Below, piece after piece: positions 53,272-62,626 of a stretch of DNA of 64,000 nt. The notes beneath the pieces were generated by a model that saw only the letters and a program-made list of their open reading frames with translations, had not been told where the DNA came from and searched no databases. The stretch comes from Paenibacillus sp. LS1. GTDB lineage: Bacteria > Bacillota > Bacilli > Paenibacillales > Paenibacillaceae. The DNA is taken from assembly GCF_026013365.1 (NCBI RefSeq), contig NZ_JAPDOE010000002.1:744001-808000 (forward strand), read 5' to 3'. How positions within the stretch are numbered: position 1 is the first letter of the stretch; each line of letters opens with the position of its first letter. A program made the translations under genes and the position numbers.

Positions 53272-53958
53272 TTATTCCGCTTCGTCATACAGACGCAGAA
53301 GTTCCGTAAAATCAGAGATCAGCGCATCCGAACCTGCAAGCTCCTCATCACGACCGAATCCGGCATAGGCACAGCCAATGACCGTTTGATGATTCATTTT
53401 ACCCGCTTCCACATCAGAAGAGCGATCCCCAACCATCCAAGCGTCCTGAATCCGATGTTTCTCCAGCAGAATCTGTACTAAATTGATTTTGGAGGGCGTC
53501 TTGTACTGGCCTGCACTGTATACCCCTTCAAAGAAAGGCATAATCTCGTGTGCGAACGCTACCCCCTTCACATAATCCTCCAGCCCATTACTGGCAACAA
53601 ACAGCCGTATTCCTTGGTCTTTCAATGCTTGTAGCGTTTCTTTCACTCCAGGATACAATTGGGAGCTACCTTCATCGAGCCCCTCAATCTCCAGTTGAAG
53701 CAGTAGTTCGTCTGCACGACGATGTGCCGCTTCCGACGCCTCAGGCATAACGACTTTCCATATATCTTCGAGCAACATGCCCAAACTTCCCAGCATCCGT
53801 TCCTCTGGTGGGGTTTCACCTTCAAAATGTCCTTCAGCACGTAATGTATCAAATAACTGCTGGTACGCTGGCAACAACAGGGTCTCTGTCTGGAACAGCG
53901 TACCATCCATGTCAAAAATCATCGCTTCCGGTTTGCGTAATACCGTCTCTTTGGTCAT
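53272..53958 (-). CDS. HAD family hydrolase (phosphoglycolate phosphatase-like)
   Basis: About 228 aa from the ATG at 53958 (AAAGGA 9 bp upstream); another good start lies at 53997. HAD motif I FDMDGTLFQTE (nucleophile Asp and acid Asp), motif II VASNGL, motif III Lys and motif IV MVGDRSSDVEAG are all present, with a helical cap (about 25-100) of the C1 type. A small-molecule phosphatase, substrate unknown. Confidence 0.87.
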   Translation of the reverse strand: MTKETVLRKPEAMIFDMDGTLFQTETLLLPAYQQLFDTLRAEGHFEGETPPEERMLGSLGMLLEDIWKVVMPEASEAAHRRADELLLQLEIEGLDEGSSQLYPGVKETLQALKDQGIRLFVASNGLEDYVKGVAFAHEIMPFFEGVYSAGQYKTPSKINLVQILLEKHRIQDAWMVGDRSSDVEAGKMNHQTVIGCAYAGFGRDEELAGSDALISDFTELLRLYDEAE

Positions 53959-54150
53959 GTCCAATGTTCCTTTCGGATTGGGATATGTATATGTCATCTG
54001 AATTGTTCCCTTTCCATGATAAACATAACATCTGAACGTGTAAACCAACGATTGTAAAACCTCAGCAACCCTAACCTTATACAAAAACAACAAACATTAT
54101 ATGATAGTTAAACAAACTATGTACAAACAAACTTTCTTTACGTATAATAC

Positions 54151-54179
54151 TAAAAAATAGTGCTTTAGACATCCGATCT
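54151..54179 (+). promoter_or_regulatory. Possible SigD-type promoter of the chemoreceptor gene
   Basis: TAAA at 54151-54154 and TCCGATCT at 54172-54179 resemble the SigD consensus TAAA-N15-GCCGATAT, with a 17-bp spacing. SigD drives chemoreceptor genes in Bacillus. Spacing makes it tentative. Confidence 0.35.
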
Positions 54180-54250
54180 AAAGGCCTACAAAAATCAATT
54201 TTCCAGTTTTTTCGACAATTACATATACCCCATAGAGAGGAATAACAAAC

Positions 54251-55969
54251 ATGAATAAGCGCAGGACTTTCAAAATCTTTTATAAGATTGGATTGGGTTA
54301 TTTGCTTGTACTGGCTGTACTTGCCGGTTGCATTCTCCTGATTCAGAGCAGTACAAGTAAGCTTCAAGAGGAACTGGATTTTCTGGTCGATCACGATATG
54401 AGAGTACACGCCCTAACCTATGAACTCGAAAGCAACATGGTAGACATGGAAACGGGGCAACGTGGTTACGTCATTACTGGTGAGGACAATTACCTCGATC
54501 CCTACACCAAAGGAAAAGAAGAATTGGGTACTCTGAAAGATGAACTTACGGAATTAATTTCGGACAACCCGGCCCAGACCGCACTCTTGAAAGACATACA
54601 TAGTAACATGGAGAACTGGATCCAGATCGCTGGTGAACCTGTGGTCGCCCTTCGCCAAGCGAATAATACACAAGCCATTCTAGATTTCTTTGCCGATGAT
54701 CCGGGTAAACGAGACATGGACCAGATTCGCGCCGCCCTTGATACGTTTCGTACTAACGAGCTTGCGTTGACCGATAGCCGTACAGAAGCGCTCAAACAGA
54801 AAAACACAATTCTGAATTTGGAACTGTATGGAGCACTTATCGTTGTCGCCATCATCTCTTTCATCACTGCGTTAATCCTGTCAAGAGCCATTGTTAGCAA
54901 CATCCGTACGGTAAAACAGGCCCTGAATGACATCGGTTCTTCCAATGGTGATCTGACACTAAGAATCGCTACGCCAATGAAAGACGAAACTCGTGAACTC
55001 GCGGAGGCAGCCAATACGATGCTCGCTGGGTTGCAGCAAATGATGCTGGACGTTCAGAGCAATGCCATGATTCTGAGCACAGCTTCGGATCGATTGGATA
55101 AAGGAGTCTCCGATAGTCATATTGCTGGAAAAGAGGTGGCCACCGCCATGGAACGCGTTGCTGAAGGCGCTGACGAACAGGTCGCTCTGACTCAAACGAT
55201 GGCTGCTGCGATGCAGCAGTCCCTCACCGGGCTTAATCGTGTCGCCTCCTCGGCAGCTGATGTGGCTGAACGTGCCGTACGTACCGAATCCATTGCCGTG
55301 GATGGGCAACAGCGCATTGATAATGCTGTAGGCAAAATGAGTTCCATTGAGCAATCCTTCCTCTCTGTACAGGAAGCCATTAATGAGATTTCGAAAATGT
55401 CGGATCAAGTAATTAATATTGCAGAATCCATGTCAGGGATTGCGAGACAAACCAATCTGCTTGCGCTTAACGCTGGAATTGAAGCTGCTCGCGCGGGAGA
55501 AAATGGACGTGGATTCGCAGTCGTTGCCTCGGAAATCCGTAATCTGGCAGATCAGAGCGCAACATCAGCAAAAGAAATCACAAGTATATTGGAGACCGTG
55601 GTCGCAGGCGTCCAAACTACAGTGAACGTGGTTGATGAAAGCTCTCTTCATGTAAATGAAGGGTTGCAAACCATTGAGGATGCAGGCATTGCTTTTTCAA
55701 CCATTACGCAGCATATTCATAACCTCAGTGGTGAAGTTCTGGAGGTATCCGCTGTTGTGGAGGAGCTAACTTCCGGCAGTGAGGCCGTGATGAGATCCAT
55801 TAGCGAAGTATCCGCTGTTGTGGAAGATACGGCATCAGCCACGGAAGAAGTATCCGCGATGACGGAGGAGCAGCTTGCTTCTCTGCAGGAAATGTCCGAC
55901 ACATCCAAACAATTGAATGAAATGTCCGACGCGCTTAATCAATTGGTTAAACGATTCAAACTCGCGTAA
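54251..55969 (+). CDS. Methyl-accepting chemotaxis protein with CHASE3 sensor
   Basis: A 572-aa receptor. TM1 (about 13-36), a CHASE3 ligand domain (about 40-185; [20 protein letters not shown] is its signature), TM2 (about 190-212), HAMP (about 213-265) and an MCP signalling domain (about 285-565) with the conserved tip around [24 protein letters not shown] sequence ([36 protein letters not shown]). CHASE3 often senses small extracellular molecules; the ligand is unknown. Monocistronic; SD GAGAGGAA. Confidence 0.95.
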   Translation: MNKRRTFKIFYKIGLGYLLVLAVLAGCILLIQSSTSKLQEELDFLVDHDMRVHALTYELESNMVDMETGQRGYVITGEDNYLDPYTKGKEELGTLKDELTELISDNPAQTALLKDIHSNMENWIQIAGEPVVALRQANNTQAILDFFADDPGKRDMDQIRAALDTFRTNELALTDSRTEALKQKNTILNLELYGALIVVAIISFITALILSRAIVSNIRTVKQALNDIGSSNGDLTLRIATPMKDETRELAEAANTMLAGLQQMMLDVQSNAMILSTASDRLDKGVSDSHIAGKEVATAMERVAEGADEQVALTQTMAAAMQQSLTGLNRVASSAADVAERAVRTESIAVDGQQRIDNAVGKMSSIEQSFLSVQEAINEISKMSDQVINIAESMSGIARQTNLLALNAGIEAARAGENGRGFAVVASEIRNLADQSATSAKEITSILETVVAGVQTTVNVVDESSLHVNEGLQTIEDAGIAFSTITQHIHNLSGEVLEVSAVVEELTSGSEAVMRSISEVSAVVEDTASATEEVSAMTEEQLASLQEMSDTSKQLNEMSDALNQLVKRFKLA

Positions 55970-56030
55970 TTCGGCCCAACCTATTGATCGAGTAACTATG
56001 TAGCTTTATCATGTGCATATATCAAAGCAA

Positions 56031-56074
56031 AGAAGCATCGCAGTCAGGCTCACACGAGCCTCTGCGATGCTTCT
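56031..56074 (+). terminator. Hairpin after the chemoreceptor gene
   Basis: AGAAGCATCGCAG ... CTGCGATGCTTCT, a 13-bp stem around an AGGCTC/GAGCCT inner stem. Few Ts follow. Confidence 0.65.
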
Positions 56075-56148
56075 CTGTGTTAAGGAGAGTTGAATCAGGA
56101 AAAGGTGCACCGGGCACCACATATAAAAAAACCTAAGCACTCCATTTC

Positions 56149-57120
56149 TTATCTCGATTGTTCCGTGTTCCGTAGTGCTTCCAGCACCAATTGCGCCTGA
56201 TACCCATCGTTAAAATCATATATTTTGGCTGGTTTCCCTTGTATACGGGCAATGACATGTTTAAGTACAGGCAGCTCACTGGCGGACTCAAGCACTTCCA
56301 CTGGAGATAGTGGCTGCCCCACCAGGCCACTCTTTAATTCATCCCAATTTTCCAGAGCAATTGTACCTTCTGTGCCGTAAACTACCATGGATACACGTTC
56401 TTCCCCCGCAAATTGAGAAATACCGTTGAGCTGAATTCGGGTGCCGTCTTCCAGTTCCAGAGCAGCCTGTACTTCAAGCTCACAATCCCCATTTTCAGGA
56501 TATTGAACCTGAGTACTTACTACCCGGACTGCACCAAACACTTTTTGAATCATATGAATCCAGTGAATTCCCACTTCAAGAATAAATCCACCCTGTTCAC
56601 GGCTCGTAATCCATGCATTCTGTTGCCATGTTCGTGGCCACTGCGGGAATTGTAGAATAAGATCTATTTTGCGAATCGTTCCCACCGTACCCTGTTCAAT
56701 CATCTCTTGCAGTTTCAGTACGGATGGTTCATGTGGCATAGAGAAATGGATGGTGTGTACGACACCTGCCTGCCGCGCTGCATCCAGCATCTCTTTCGCT
56801 TCTTCCACACTATTGGCAAGCGGTTTCTCACAGAACACATGAATTTTGCGCTCCAGCGCTTCCATCACAACCGGATGGTGAAATTTCGGCGGAACTGCAA
56901 TATACAGCAGATCAATCGGATGTTCATTCATCAATTGCTGGTAATCCGTATACGTTCTAACCCCCAAATGAGAAGCTGCAAAAGCCGCCAAAGCTTCCTC
57001 ATTCGCATCACACACCGCTACAATTTCAATCTTCGTGTCCATCTTCGTATTCTCAACTTGATGAACCATATGTAATCCCATTTTACCCAGCCCAATCAGA
57101 GCCATCTTCATCACTGTCAT
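56149..57120 (-). CDS. Gfo/Idh/MocA family oxidoreductase
   Basis: About 323 aa. N-terminal Rossmann domain (MALIGLGKMGLHM; EIVAVCDANEEAL) with the family Lys-Pro motif HVFCEKPLANS (about 95-105), then a C-terminal alpha/beta domain with GGFILEVGIHWIHM carrying the usual Asp/His positions (here EVGIHWIH). It is an NAD(P)-dependent sugar or cyclitol oxidoreductase; substrate not predictable. The ATG at 57120 follows GGGGTG. It is divergent from the ThDP cassette. Confidence 0.88.
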   Translation of the reverse strand: MTVMKMALIGLGKMGLHMVHQVENTKMDTKIEIVAVCDANEEALAAFAASHLGVRTYTDYQQLMNEHPIDLLYIAVPPKFHHPVVMEALERKIHVFCEKPLANSVEEAKEMLDAARQAGVVHTIHFSMPHEPSVLKLQEMIEQGTVGTIRKIDLILQFPQWPRTWQQNAWITSREQGGFILEVGIHWIHMIQKVFGAVRVVSTQVQYPENGDCELEVQAALELEDGTRIQLNGISQFAGEERVSMVVYGTEGTIALENWDELKSGLVGQPLSPVEVLESASELPVLKHVIARIQGKPAKIYDFNDGYQAQLVLEALRNTEQSR

Positions 57121-57530
57121 TCCATTCACCCCAATCCATTTCCAGTATAACAGAAAGCGAAGTATTCCCAACGCTATACACTAATGCGAAAAAAAGATGT
57201 CCCTCTTGCTGCGATGTCATTTCACAGGCTGAAAATCACCATTTCCAGTCATTATTTTACATTATTTGTATCAAGGTCTTGGATGGGTAATTTGTTGCAG
57301 GAATATATAACCATTTATTTTTGCTTTACGCAGCAACACTTTAAGCGTTACCAACTTAAGAATTAGGAAATATGACTTATAAAATAGGTTGACAAAAAAC
57401 CACAAAAAAAGATACTCTTCCTAATAACAAGCATATATTTCCTCTGACAACATTAGACAACGACTTGCATTCAAATAATGGAATACGCGTATGGTTCTAA
57501 TAACCTATTTCATGAAGCGAGGTGTCCCGC
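57121..57530. promoter_or_regulatory. Divergent intergenic region with the ThDP cassette promoter
   Basis: No gene is supported. TTGACA (57389-57394), 16 bp and GATACT (57411-57416) form a plausible plus-strand promoter. The -35 is preceded by AAATAGGTT (57382-57390), and its reverse complement AACCTATTT lies at 57502-57510 just before the start codon; the pair could be operator half-sites or the base of a leader structure. Confidence 0.5.
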
Positions 57531-59162
57531 ATGAGAACAGTTGCGGACTATTTGGCAGAAACTCTGCGTAATCTAGGCGTTACTCATGTCTTTGGTATTA
57601 TTGGTAAATCCATCTGTCCTGCTGTCCTGAAGATGGTGGATTACGGATTAGAATTCATTCCAGGCCGTCATGAATCCAGCTCAGGTTTTGCCGCATCTGG
57701 TTATGCCCTTCAGACGGGCAAGCTTGGCGTTGCTTTTGCCACATCCGGTCCGGGTGGAACCAATCTGCTTACTGCCGCAGCCCATGCGAAGTCCAACAAT
57801 CTGCCCGTACTGTTTATTACAGGTCATCAATCCATTCAGGAACTGGGGCTTCCCCAGTGTCAGGATTCCTCTTCCTATCTGGCTGATCTGGCCGAGATGT
57901 TCAGGCCTGCCACGCTGTTCAGTAAACTGGTAGAACGCGGAGATCACTTCGGCACCCTACTGAATCATGCCCTTTCCATTGCACTTGGCCCCAATAAAGG
58001 CCCTGTTCACCTCTGTCTACCTTTTGACGTACAGACTGAATTGTTATCTCAATGCCGGATTGTCATTCCCGAACCGGAACCTCTTCTTAGCGTATCTAAC
58101 CTGAATCGTATTCTTCCTCTAATTGAACAATCCAAACGTCCCTTAATTATTGCTGGTAAAGGTGTTAGCCGCGCCAGAGCTCATGATGAATTGCTTCATT
58201 TGGCTGAATCGTTCAACATTCCCGTCATTACGACTCCTGGTGGAAAAGGAGCGATTGCGTGGGACCATCCTCTGTACCATGGACCTTGTGGTGTTGGAGG
58301 TTTCCCGCATGCAGACGACATGCTGAACCAAAGTGATCTCTATATCGTGCTCGGTTCACGTCTGAGTGATATGACCATCTGCAATCTGAAGCCTGAGAAC
58401 CACCCGGCACACCTCATTCAATTTGACGCTGATCCTACGTTTGTGGGTAAGATTCTGAGCGCTCAAACCTTACATATCACGGGTGATTTGAAGGACAACC
58501 TGCAATATTTGCTGGGCGCATTAGAAGAACTCCCTACTCCTGTGAGAAACACGACACCCATGGATTACACTGTCCCTTTACCAGATCTCCCCCAACTGTC
58601 TCTGGCTTCTGTGCTAGACGGAATGAGCGATCTGCTTCCGTACGATCATAAGCTGTTTGTTGATGATGGCAGCCATGGATTTCATGCGGTTCAGCGATAT
58701 AAAGTCAAGAAACCCGGCAGCTTTGTGTTTGACGCGTACTTTGCATGCATGGGTAATGCCATTGGTATGGCGATAGGTGCGAAGGCCGCTTCACCTGAAG
58801 AGACCGTTGTATGTATCACTGGAGATGGATGTTTCATGATGCTTGGCACGGAGATCAATACCGCAGTATGCAACAATCTGAATGTCATTTTTATTGTCGT
58901 CAACAACAAACAACTGGATATGGCACTCAAAGGAATGGAAAAAACAACAGGCAGAATCGATGGCACCCTATTTGAAGTTCCTATGGACGCAGCCAAGTTT
59001 GCCGAATCTCTGGGTGCTATTGCGTTCCGGACAGAGACCCTTGCCGAATTCTCATCTGCATTGAGCACAGCACAAACGTTAAATCAGGTGACTGTCATTG
59101 AGCTTCTGACCGATCGCGACGAGATTCCACCTACAGCTCACCGCACCGTAACTTTGAATTAG
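57531..59162 (+). CDS. ThDP-dependent enzyme (acetolactate synthase/acyloin synthase-like)
   Basis: A 543-aa three-domain ThDP enzyme. Pyr domain with catalytic Glu in RHESSS (Glu48) and GPGGTNLLT-AAHAKS (about 66-80); a central Rossmann-like domain (AGKGVSR, TTPGGKGAIAWDHP); PP domain with the ThDP motif beginning ITGDGCFMM and ending FIVVNN (about 426-458). Closest families by pattern are acetolactate synthase, benzoylformate decarboxylase and related 2-oxo-acid decarboxylases. It decarboxylates a 2-oxo acid and may condense the product with an acceptor. The ATG at 57531 follows GAGGTG; a GTG at 57522 has no site. First of four co-directional genes. Confidence 0.92.
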   Translation: MRTVADYLAETLRNLGVTHVFGIIGKSICPAVLKMVDYGLEFIPGRHESSSGFAASGYALQTGKLGVAFATSGPGGTNLLTAAAHAKSNNLPVLFITGHQSIQELGLPQCQDSSSYLADLAEMFRPATLFSKLVERGDHFGTLLNHALSIALGPNKGPVHLCLPFDVQTELLSQCRIVIPEPEPLLSVSNLNRILPLIEQSKRPLIIAGKGVSRARAHDELLHLAESFNIPVITTPGGKGAIAWDHPLYHGPCGVGGFPHADDMLNQSDLYIVLGSRLSDMTICNLKPENHPAHLIQFDADPTFVGKILSAQTLHITGDLKDNLQYLLGALEELPTPVRNTTPMDYTVPLPDLPQLSLASVLDGMSDLLPYDHKLFVDDGSHGFHAVQRYKVKKPGSFVFDAYFACMGNAIGMAIGAKAASPEETVVCITGDGCFMMLGTEINTAVCNNLNVIFIVVNNKQLDMALKGMEKTTGRIDGTLFEVPMDAAKFAESLGAIAFRTETLAEFSSALSTAQTLNQVTVIELLTDRDEIPPTAHRTVTLN

Positions 59163-59174
59163 GAGGAGCATATC

Positions 59175-59543
59175 ATGAGTGAACATGTGACTCAGGGACT
59201 GGACCGTTTTGCGAAACTTTCTGGTGAGTACGGCGCTAAAGCCCTCGCACCCATTAAAGAGCATTTTCCCGAATTATCCGAATTTATTATGGGGACGGCA
59301 TATGGGGATATTTTTCAGCGCACCACGATTACGGATCAATGGAAAGAAGTTGCCGTTATCTCTTCGTTGATCACCCAAGGACAGTATGAACAATTAGGAG
59401 TGCATTACACGATGGCTCTAAGCGTGGGAGTGACCGTGGATCAGCTCAAGGGAATATTGCTACATCTGGCACCATGTGTAGGTGCTCCACGCATTATAAG
59501 TGCATTTAATATATTGCTTGCCACCTTGGAGGAAATACAGTAA
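59175..59543 (+). CDS. Carboxymuconolactone decarboxylase family protein
   Basis: A 122-aa helical protein of the CMD/AhpD family: WKEVAVISSLITQGQYEQLGVHYTMAL supplies the conserved Glu and His, and GILLHLAPCVGAPR the second conserved part. The CxxC pair of AhpD peroxidoreductases is absent, so it is more like a decarboxylase/lactone-type or accessory member. It begins 12 bp after the ThDP gene (SD AGGAGG) and must share its transcript. Its task in the pathway is unknown. Confidence 0.85.
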   Translation: MSEHVTQGLDRFAKLSGEYGAKALAPIKEHFPELSEFIMGTAYGDIFQRTTITDQWKEVAVISSLITQGQYEQLGVHYTMALSVGVTVDQLKGILLHLAPCVGAPRIISAFNILLATLEEIQ

Positions 59544-59731
59544 TTCACTTTTCTACATTTTTATACATGATTCGACTTTTTTATTGATCTTTTTACATTC
59601 CTACCTTTATAATATGGTTAAATTATCCTTCGAACCAGCTCACATCTTTAGAAGCTTTCAGCAGAGGTCCTATAGGGCTGTGTATCCATTAGCAGGATAG
59701 CCTTAACTCATTTAAAGGAGAGAGATCAAGC

Positions 59732-60082
59732 ATGGGAAATTTCATATTGAAGACTGATGTTCCGAACAAGGTGTTAAACATTGAACTGGAGGGTTCTTTC
59801 TCTCAAGAAGACGGTTTGCGTTCCATCTCGGCCTATCAGGATACGATCGCTCCTATTAATACCAAGGAGTATGACCTGAACATCGATTGCAAAAAGTTGA
59901 ATGTTACTGCTCCGGAGATTGTGCCTCTTCTGGAAGGATGCCTTCAGATGTTCAAAAAAGACGAATTCAAAAATATCGTGTTGACCCTCGAGAACAACGC
60001 GATCCTAAAAATGCAATTGTCCAGGCTGGGTCGGTCTGTAGGCCTGAACAATCTCGAAATCATATCTACCGTTACCACTTAA
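59732..60082 (+). CDS. Small STAS-like protein of unknown function
   Basis: A 116-aa protein with alternating strands and helices: MGNFILKTDVPNKVLNIELEG, a polar segment, YDLNIDCKKLNV, a helix with EIVPLLEGCLQMFKK, IVLTLE and LSRLGRSVGL. The order resembles an anti-sigma-factor antagonist (STAS/SpoIIAA) fold, but no Ser phosphorylation motif is evident. I do not recognise the family. SD AAAGGAGAGAG. It lies 188 bp after the CMD gene and 54 bp before the KASIII-like gene, so it is probably part of the cassette. Confidence 0.7.
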   Translation: MGNFILKTDVPNKVLNIELEGSFSQEDGLRSISAYQDTIAPINTKEYDLNIDCKKLNVTAPEIVPLLEGCLQMFKKDEFKNIVLTLENNAILKMQLSRLGRSVGLNNLEIISTVTT

Positions 60083-60136
60083 TAAACCAGGCGGACGAGC
60101 TGTGTATTCACCCTTCCGCTCAAGAGGAGAATGAAG

Positions 60137-61129
60137 ATGGCCGGAATTCGTATTGTAGATATCGATATCTATCATCCAGCAACCAAGGTGCACAATGATT
60201 TTTATATTGAACATTTTGATGCGAGAGGTGTTGATATTCGTGGATTGTTAAAGGCACTTGGTCGTGATACACGTTATAAAATTGACAACGATGACGAAAA
60301 CTCACTAAGCATGGCCTTTGAGGCAGTCAGTAACCTCCTGGAAAAAACCGGACTCACCGGTGCAGATATTGATCTGATTGCTTATGCAAGCCAAACGCCA
60401 GAATACATCTTTCCTACGAATTCCTTAATGATTCATCGTCTGATTAATGGTGCATCTCACACGATCTGCATTGACAGCAACGCCAACTGCGCAGGCATGA
60501 CCGCCGCTTTCGAACAGGTTAGCCGGCAGATGATGGGCAATCCTCGAATTCGCCGTGCATTAATCATCGGCTCGGATTACGTGGCTCCTCATGCCAGTCC
60601 AGATGATCCCGTATACTTCGCCAACTTCGGTGATGCAGCAGCCGCGGTTATTGTAGAGCGTGATGAACATGCTGTCGGTTTCATTGATTCAATCTATCAG
60701 ACCGATACTTGTGTGTACGGTAATTCACTCTTTCCCGCAGAAGGCTTGGCGAAATTGGGCAAAACGGGTGTAGATGCAGGTGCCTTTCATGTGAAATTCA
60801 TTCCATTTGATGATTCGATCTGTGTGGATGCCGCTTCGGAATCCATTCGTACTCTGCTGACACGTAACGAGATTGAACCAGACGAGATCAAAGCCGCCTG
60901 CTTCTCTCAACTATCCATTGGAAACATTCGGGCTGTCTCCGATAACGTTGGCATCGATGATGATATTGCCGTCTACATCGGAGACGAATTCGGATATACC
61001 TCAACCAGCAGTCCATTCATCGCATTGCATCGAGCGGTTACATCCGGTCAGATTCAGCGTGGTGACAAAGTGCTGTTCTGGACCGTTGGGGCCGGGTGGC
61101 AAAATGTTGCCATGGTGGTTGAATACTAG
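60137..61129 (+). CDS. KASIII (FabH)-like acyltransferase lacking the His/Asn pair
   Basis: A 330-aa thiolase-fold protein of the 3-oxoacyl-ACP synthase III type. The active Cys is kept (ANCAGM, Cys118), and the fold markers are clear (IAYASQTPEY, FGDAAAAVIVE, GYTSTSSPFIALHRA, FWTVGAGW). By alignment with FabH the catalytic His falls on Ser257 (CFSQLS) and the Asn on Tyr288 (FGYTST). Without them decarboxylative condensation with malonyl-ACP is unlikely; acyl transfer from Cys to a hydroxyl or similar is the better guess. The ATG at 60137 has GAGGAG at 7 bp (another at 60131 is too close). Last gene of the ThDP cassette. Confidence 0.88.
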   Translation: MAGIRIVDIDIYHPATKVHNDFYIEHFDARGVDIRGLLKALGRDTRYKIDNDDENSLSMAFEAVSNLLEKTGLTGADIDLIAYASQTPEYIFPTNSLMIHRLINGASHTICIDSNANCAGMTAAFEQVSRQMMGNPRIRRALIIGSDYVAPHASPDDPVYFANFGDAAAAVIVERDEHAVGFIDSIYQTDTCVYGNSLFPAEGLAKLGKTGVDAGAFHVKFIPFDDSICVDAASESIRTLLTRNEIEPDEIKAACFSQLSIGNIRAVSDNVGIDDDIAVYIGDEFGYTSTSSPFIALHRAVTSGQIQRGDKVLFWTVGAGWQNVAMVVEY

Positions 61130-61297
61130 GTCTTTATTCGCCAAAATAATACTCAAGACGATCCCTTTTCTTCCAAAGTGGATCGTCTTTTTTATTGGAA
61201 AGCAATCCACTTTTAGCACGTTTAACTTCTTCCGCCTCTATAACTTCAAAGCAAAAAGCAGCCCTCATCGGACTGCCAGGTTCCTATTTTCACCTGT

Positions 61298-61867
61298 TCA
61301 GAAAATCTTCTTCGTCTCCCGATCGTCTTTCAGAATCTCTACTGCCTCCCGGAAACGTAAGGAATGCACGATCTCCCGTTCCCGCAGAAACTTCAGACTA
61401 TCCTGCAGATCCACGTCATCGGTCAGGTCGATCAACCATTGATATGTAGCCCTGGCTTTCTCTTCTGCTGCAATGTCCTCGTACAAATCTGCGATCGGGT
61501 CACCCTTTGAGGCAATATAAGCTGCTGTAAATGGTACACCGGAGGAATTCGTATAAAACAAGGCAGAGTCACGCTGCGCATAGTTCGGCCCAAGTCCCGC
61601 TTCTTGCAACTGTTCTACCGAAGCGTCCTTTGTCAGCTTATAGATCATGGTGGCAATCATTTCGAGATGAGCGAATTCCTCCGTGCCTATATCTGTCAAT
61701 AGCCCGATAATTTTGTCCGGAATCGTATATCGCTGGTTCAAATACCGCAGTGCCGCCGCCAGTTCCCCATCCGCTCCCCCGTATTGCTCCGCCAGCAATT
61801 TTGCCATATGAGGATCACATTTACTAACCCTTACGGGGTATTGCAGTTTTTTCTCATACACCCACAT
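61298..61867 (-). CDS. cotJC: Spore coat protein CotJC (manganese catalase family)
   Basis: A 189-aa CotJC. The four-helix ferritin-like core keeps metal-ligand Glu/His residues: ELAAALRYLNQRY (about 35-47), GTEEFAHLEM (about 61-70), EEKARATYQWL and EREIVHSLRF. It belongs to the Mn-catalase family and sits in the inner spore coat. It follows cotJB after 102 bp. SD GGGAGG. Confidence 0.93.
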   Translation of the reverse strand: MWVYEKKLQYPVRVSKCDPHMAKLLAEQYGGADGELAAALRYLNQRYTIPDKIIGLLTDIGTEEFAHLEMIATMIYKLTKDASVEQLQEAGLGPNYAQRDSALFYTNSSGVPFTAAYIASKGDPIADLYEDIAAEEKARATYQWLIDLTDDVDLQDSLKFLREREIVHSLRFREAVEILKDDRETKKIF

Positions 61868-61969
61868 GCCAGACGCCTCCCTCTACATTATCAAAATAAG
61901 CCCCTTCTTCGTCCCCCGAGCCTCCCGAACTTTATAGTCTTGCAAGGAAACCCGGAGTTGCTGCTGTTG

Positions 61970-62245
61970 TCACACTTGCCATGGCCAAGGTGTCTGAGAC
62001 CATTCCCACGGATACTTGGAGAACGCATGACCAAAGTTCATCAACGGTCCATATAACTGCTGAAATTCATGCGCTACCCGCATTCGCTCCTGGCTGAACT
62101 TGTTGTACTGCTCAATACTTTGGAAGTCCCCTGGATGGGTGTCCAGGTACAGATTCAGTTCCACTAACACGAAATCCAGCGCCTGAAGTTCTTCAAGCAA
62201 TTCGTAGTATTTAGCGTCACAGGGTTTCGGTAATTCAGGTTCCAT
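61970..62245 (-). CDS. cotJB: Spore coat protein CotJB
   Basis: A 91-aa protein, matching CotJB: YYELLEELQALDFVLVELNLYLDTHP at about 13-38 (two short segments), the QYGPLMNFG-type segment QLYGPLMNFGHA and the Trp/Pro-rich C terminus (KYPWEWSQTPWPWQ). Coat component required with CotJA and CotJC. It overlaps the cotJA stop by 11 bp. Confidence 0.92.
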   Translation of the reverse strand: MEPELPKPCDAKYYELLEELQALDFVLVELNLYLDTHPGDFQSIEQYNKFSQERMRVAHEFQQLYGPLMNFGHAFSKYPWEWSQTPWPWQV

Positions 62246-62474
62246 CCACTTCCACCTTCCTTCCCTTCGATCTCGCTGGTGTATAAGGGCTGTATAATGC
62301 AGGCCATAAGGTTCCCAATCTCAATGCTTCTGCAGGGCTGTACTGCGGCCAGCCCATGGGCTGAAATGGAATAAATAACTGAGGAGGTACCAGATACGTC
62401 CGAATCGCTACCGGCGGACAAGGATCAAACGGCCCCACAAAAGGGGCGTAAGCACGAAGCTGCGGATCTTTCAC
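62235..62474 (-). CDS. cotJA: Spore coat-associated protein CotJA
   Basis: A 79-aa CotJA: YAPFVGPFDPCPPVAIRTY near the N terminus and FQPMGWPQYSPAEALRLGTLW further on are typical. The start is a GTG with AAGGAGG 9 bp upstream; the open frame reaches 62627, but without such a site. The C terminus is basic (SKGRKVEVDG). First gene of the cotJABC operon. Confidence 0.9.
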   Translation of the reverse strand: MKDPQLRAYAPFVGPFDPCPPVAIRTYLVPPQLFIPFQPMGWPQYSPAEALRLGTLWPALYSPYTPARSKGRKVEVDGT

Positions 62475-62626
62475 AGAACAACACCTCCTTATTACATCGT
62501 TGGTGCATATTGAATAACACTGAGTTCTTTCCCGCTTCCCGTCTCTATATGCATATGACGCTGTCCCCGAAGTTAATCCGAAATTCGTTCGAACTACTCG
62601 CAGAATTTCTCCACACTCTGTTTTCA

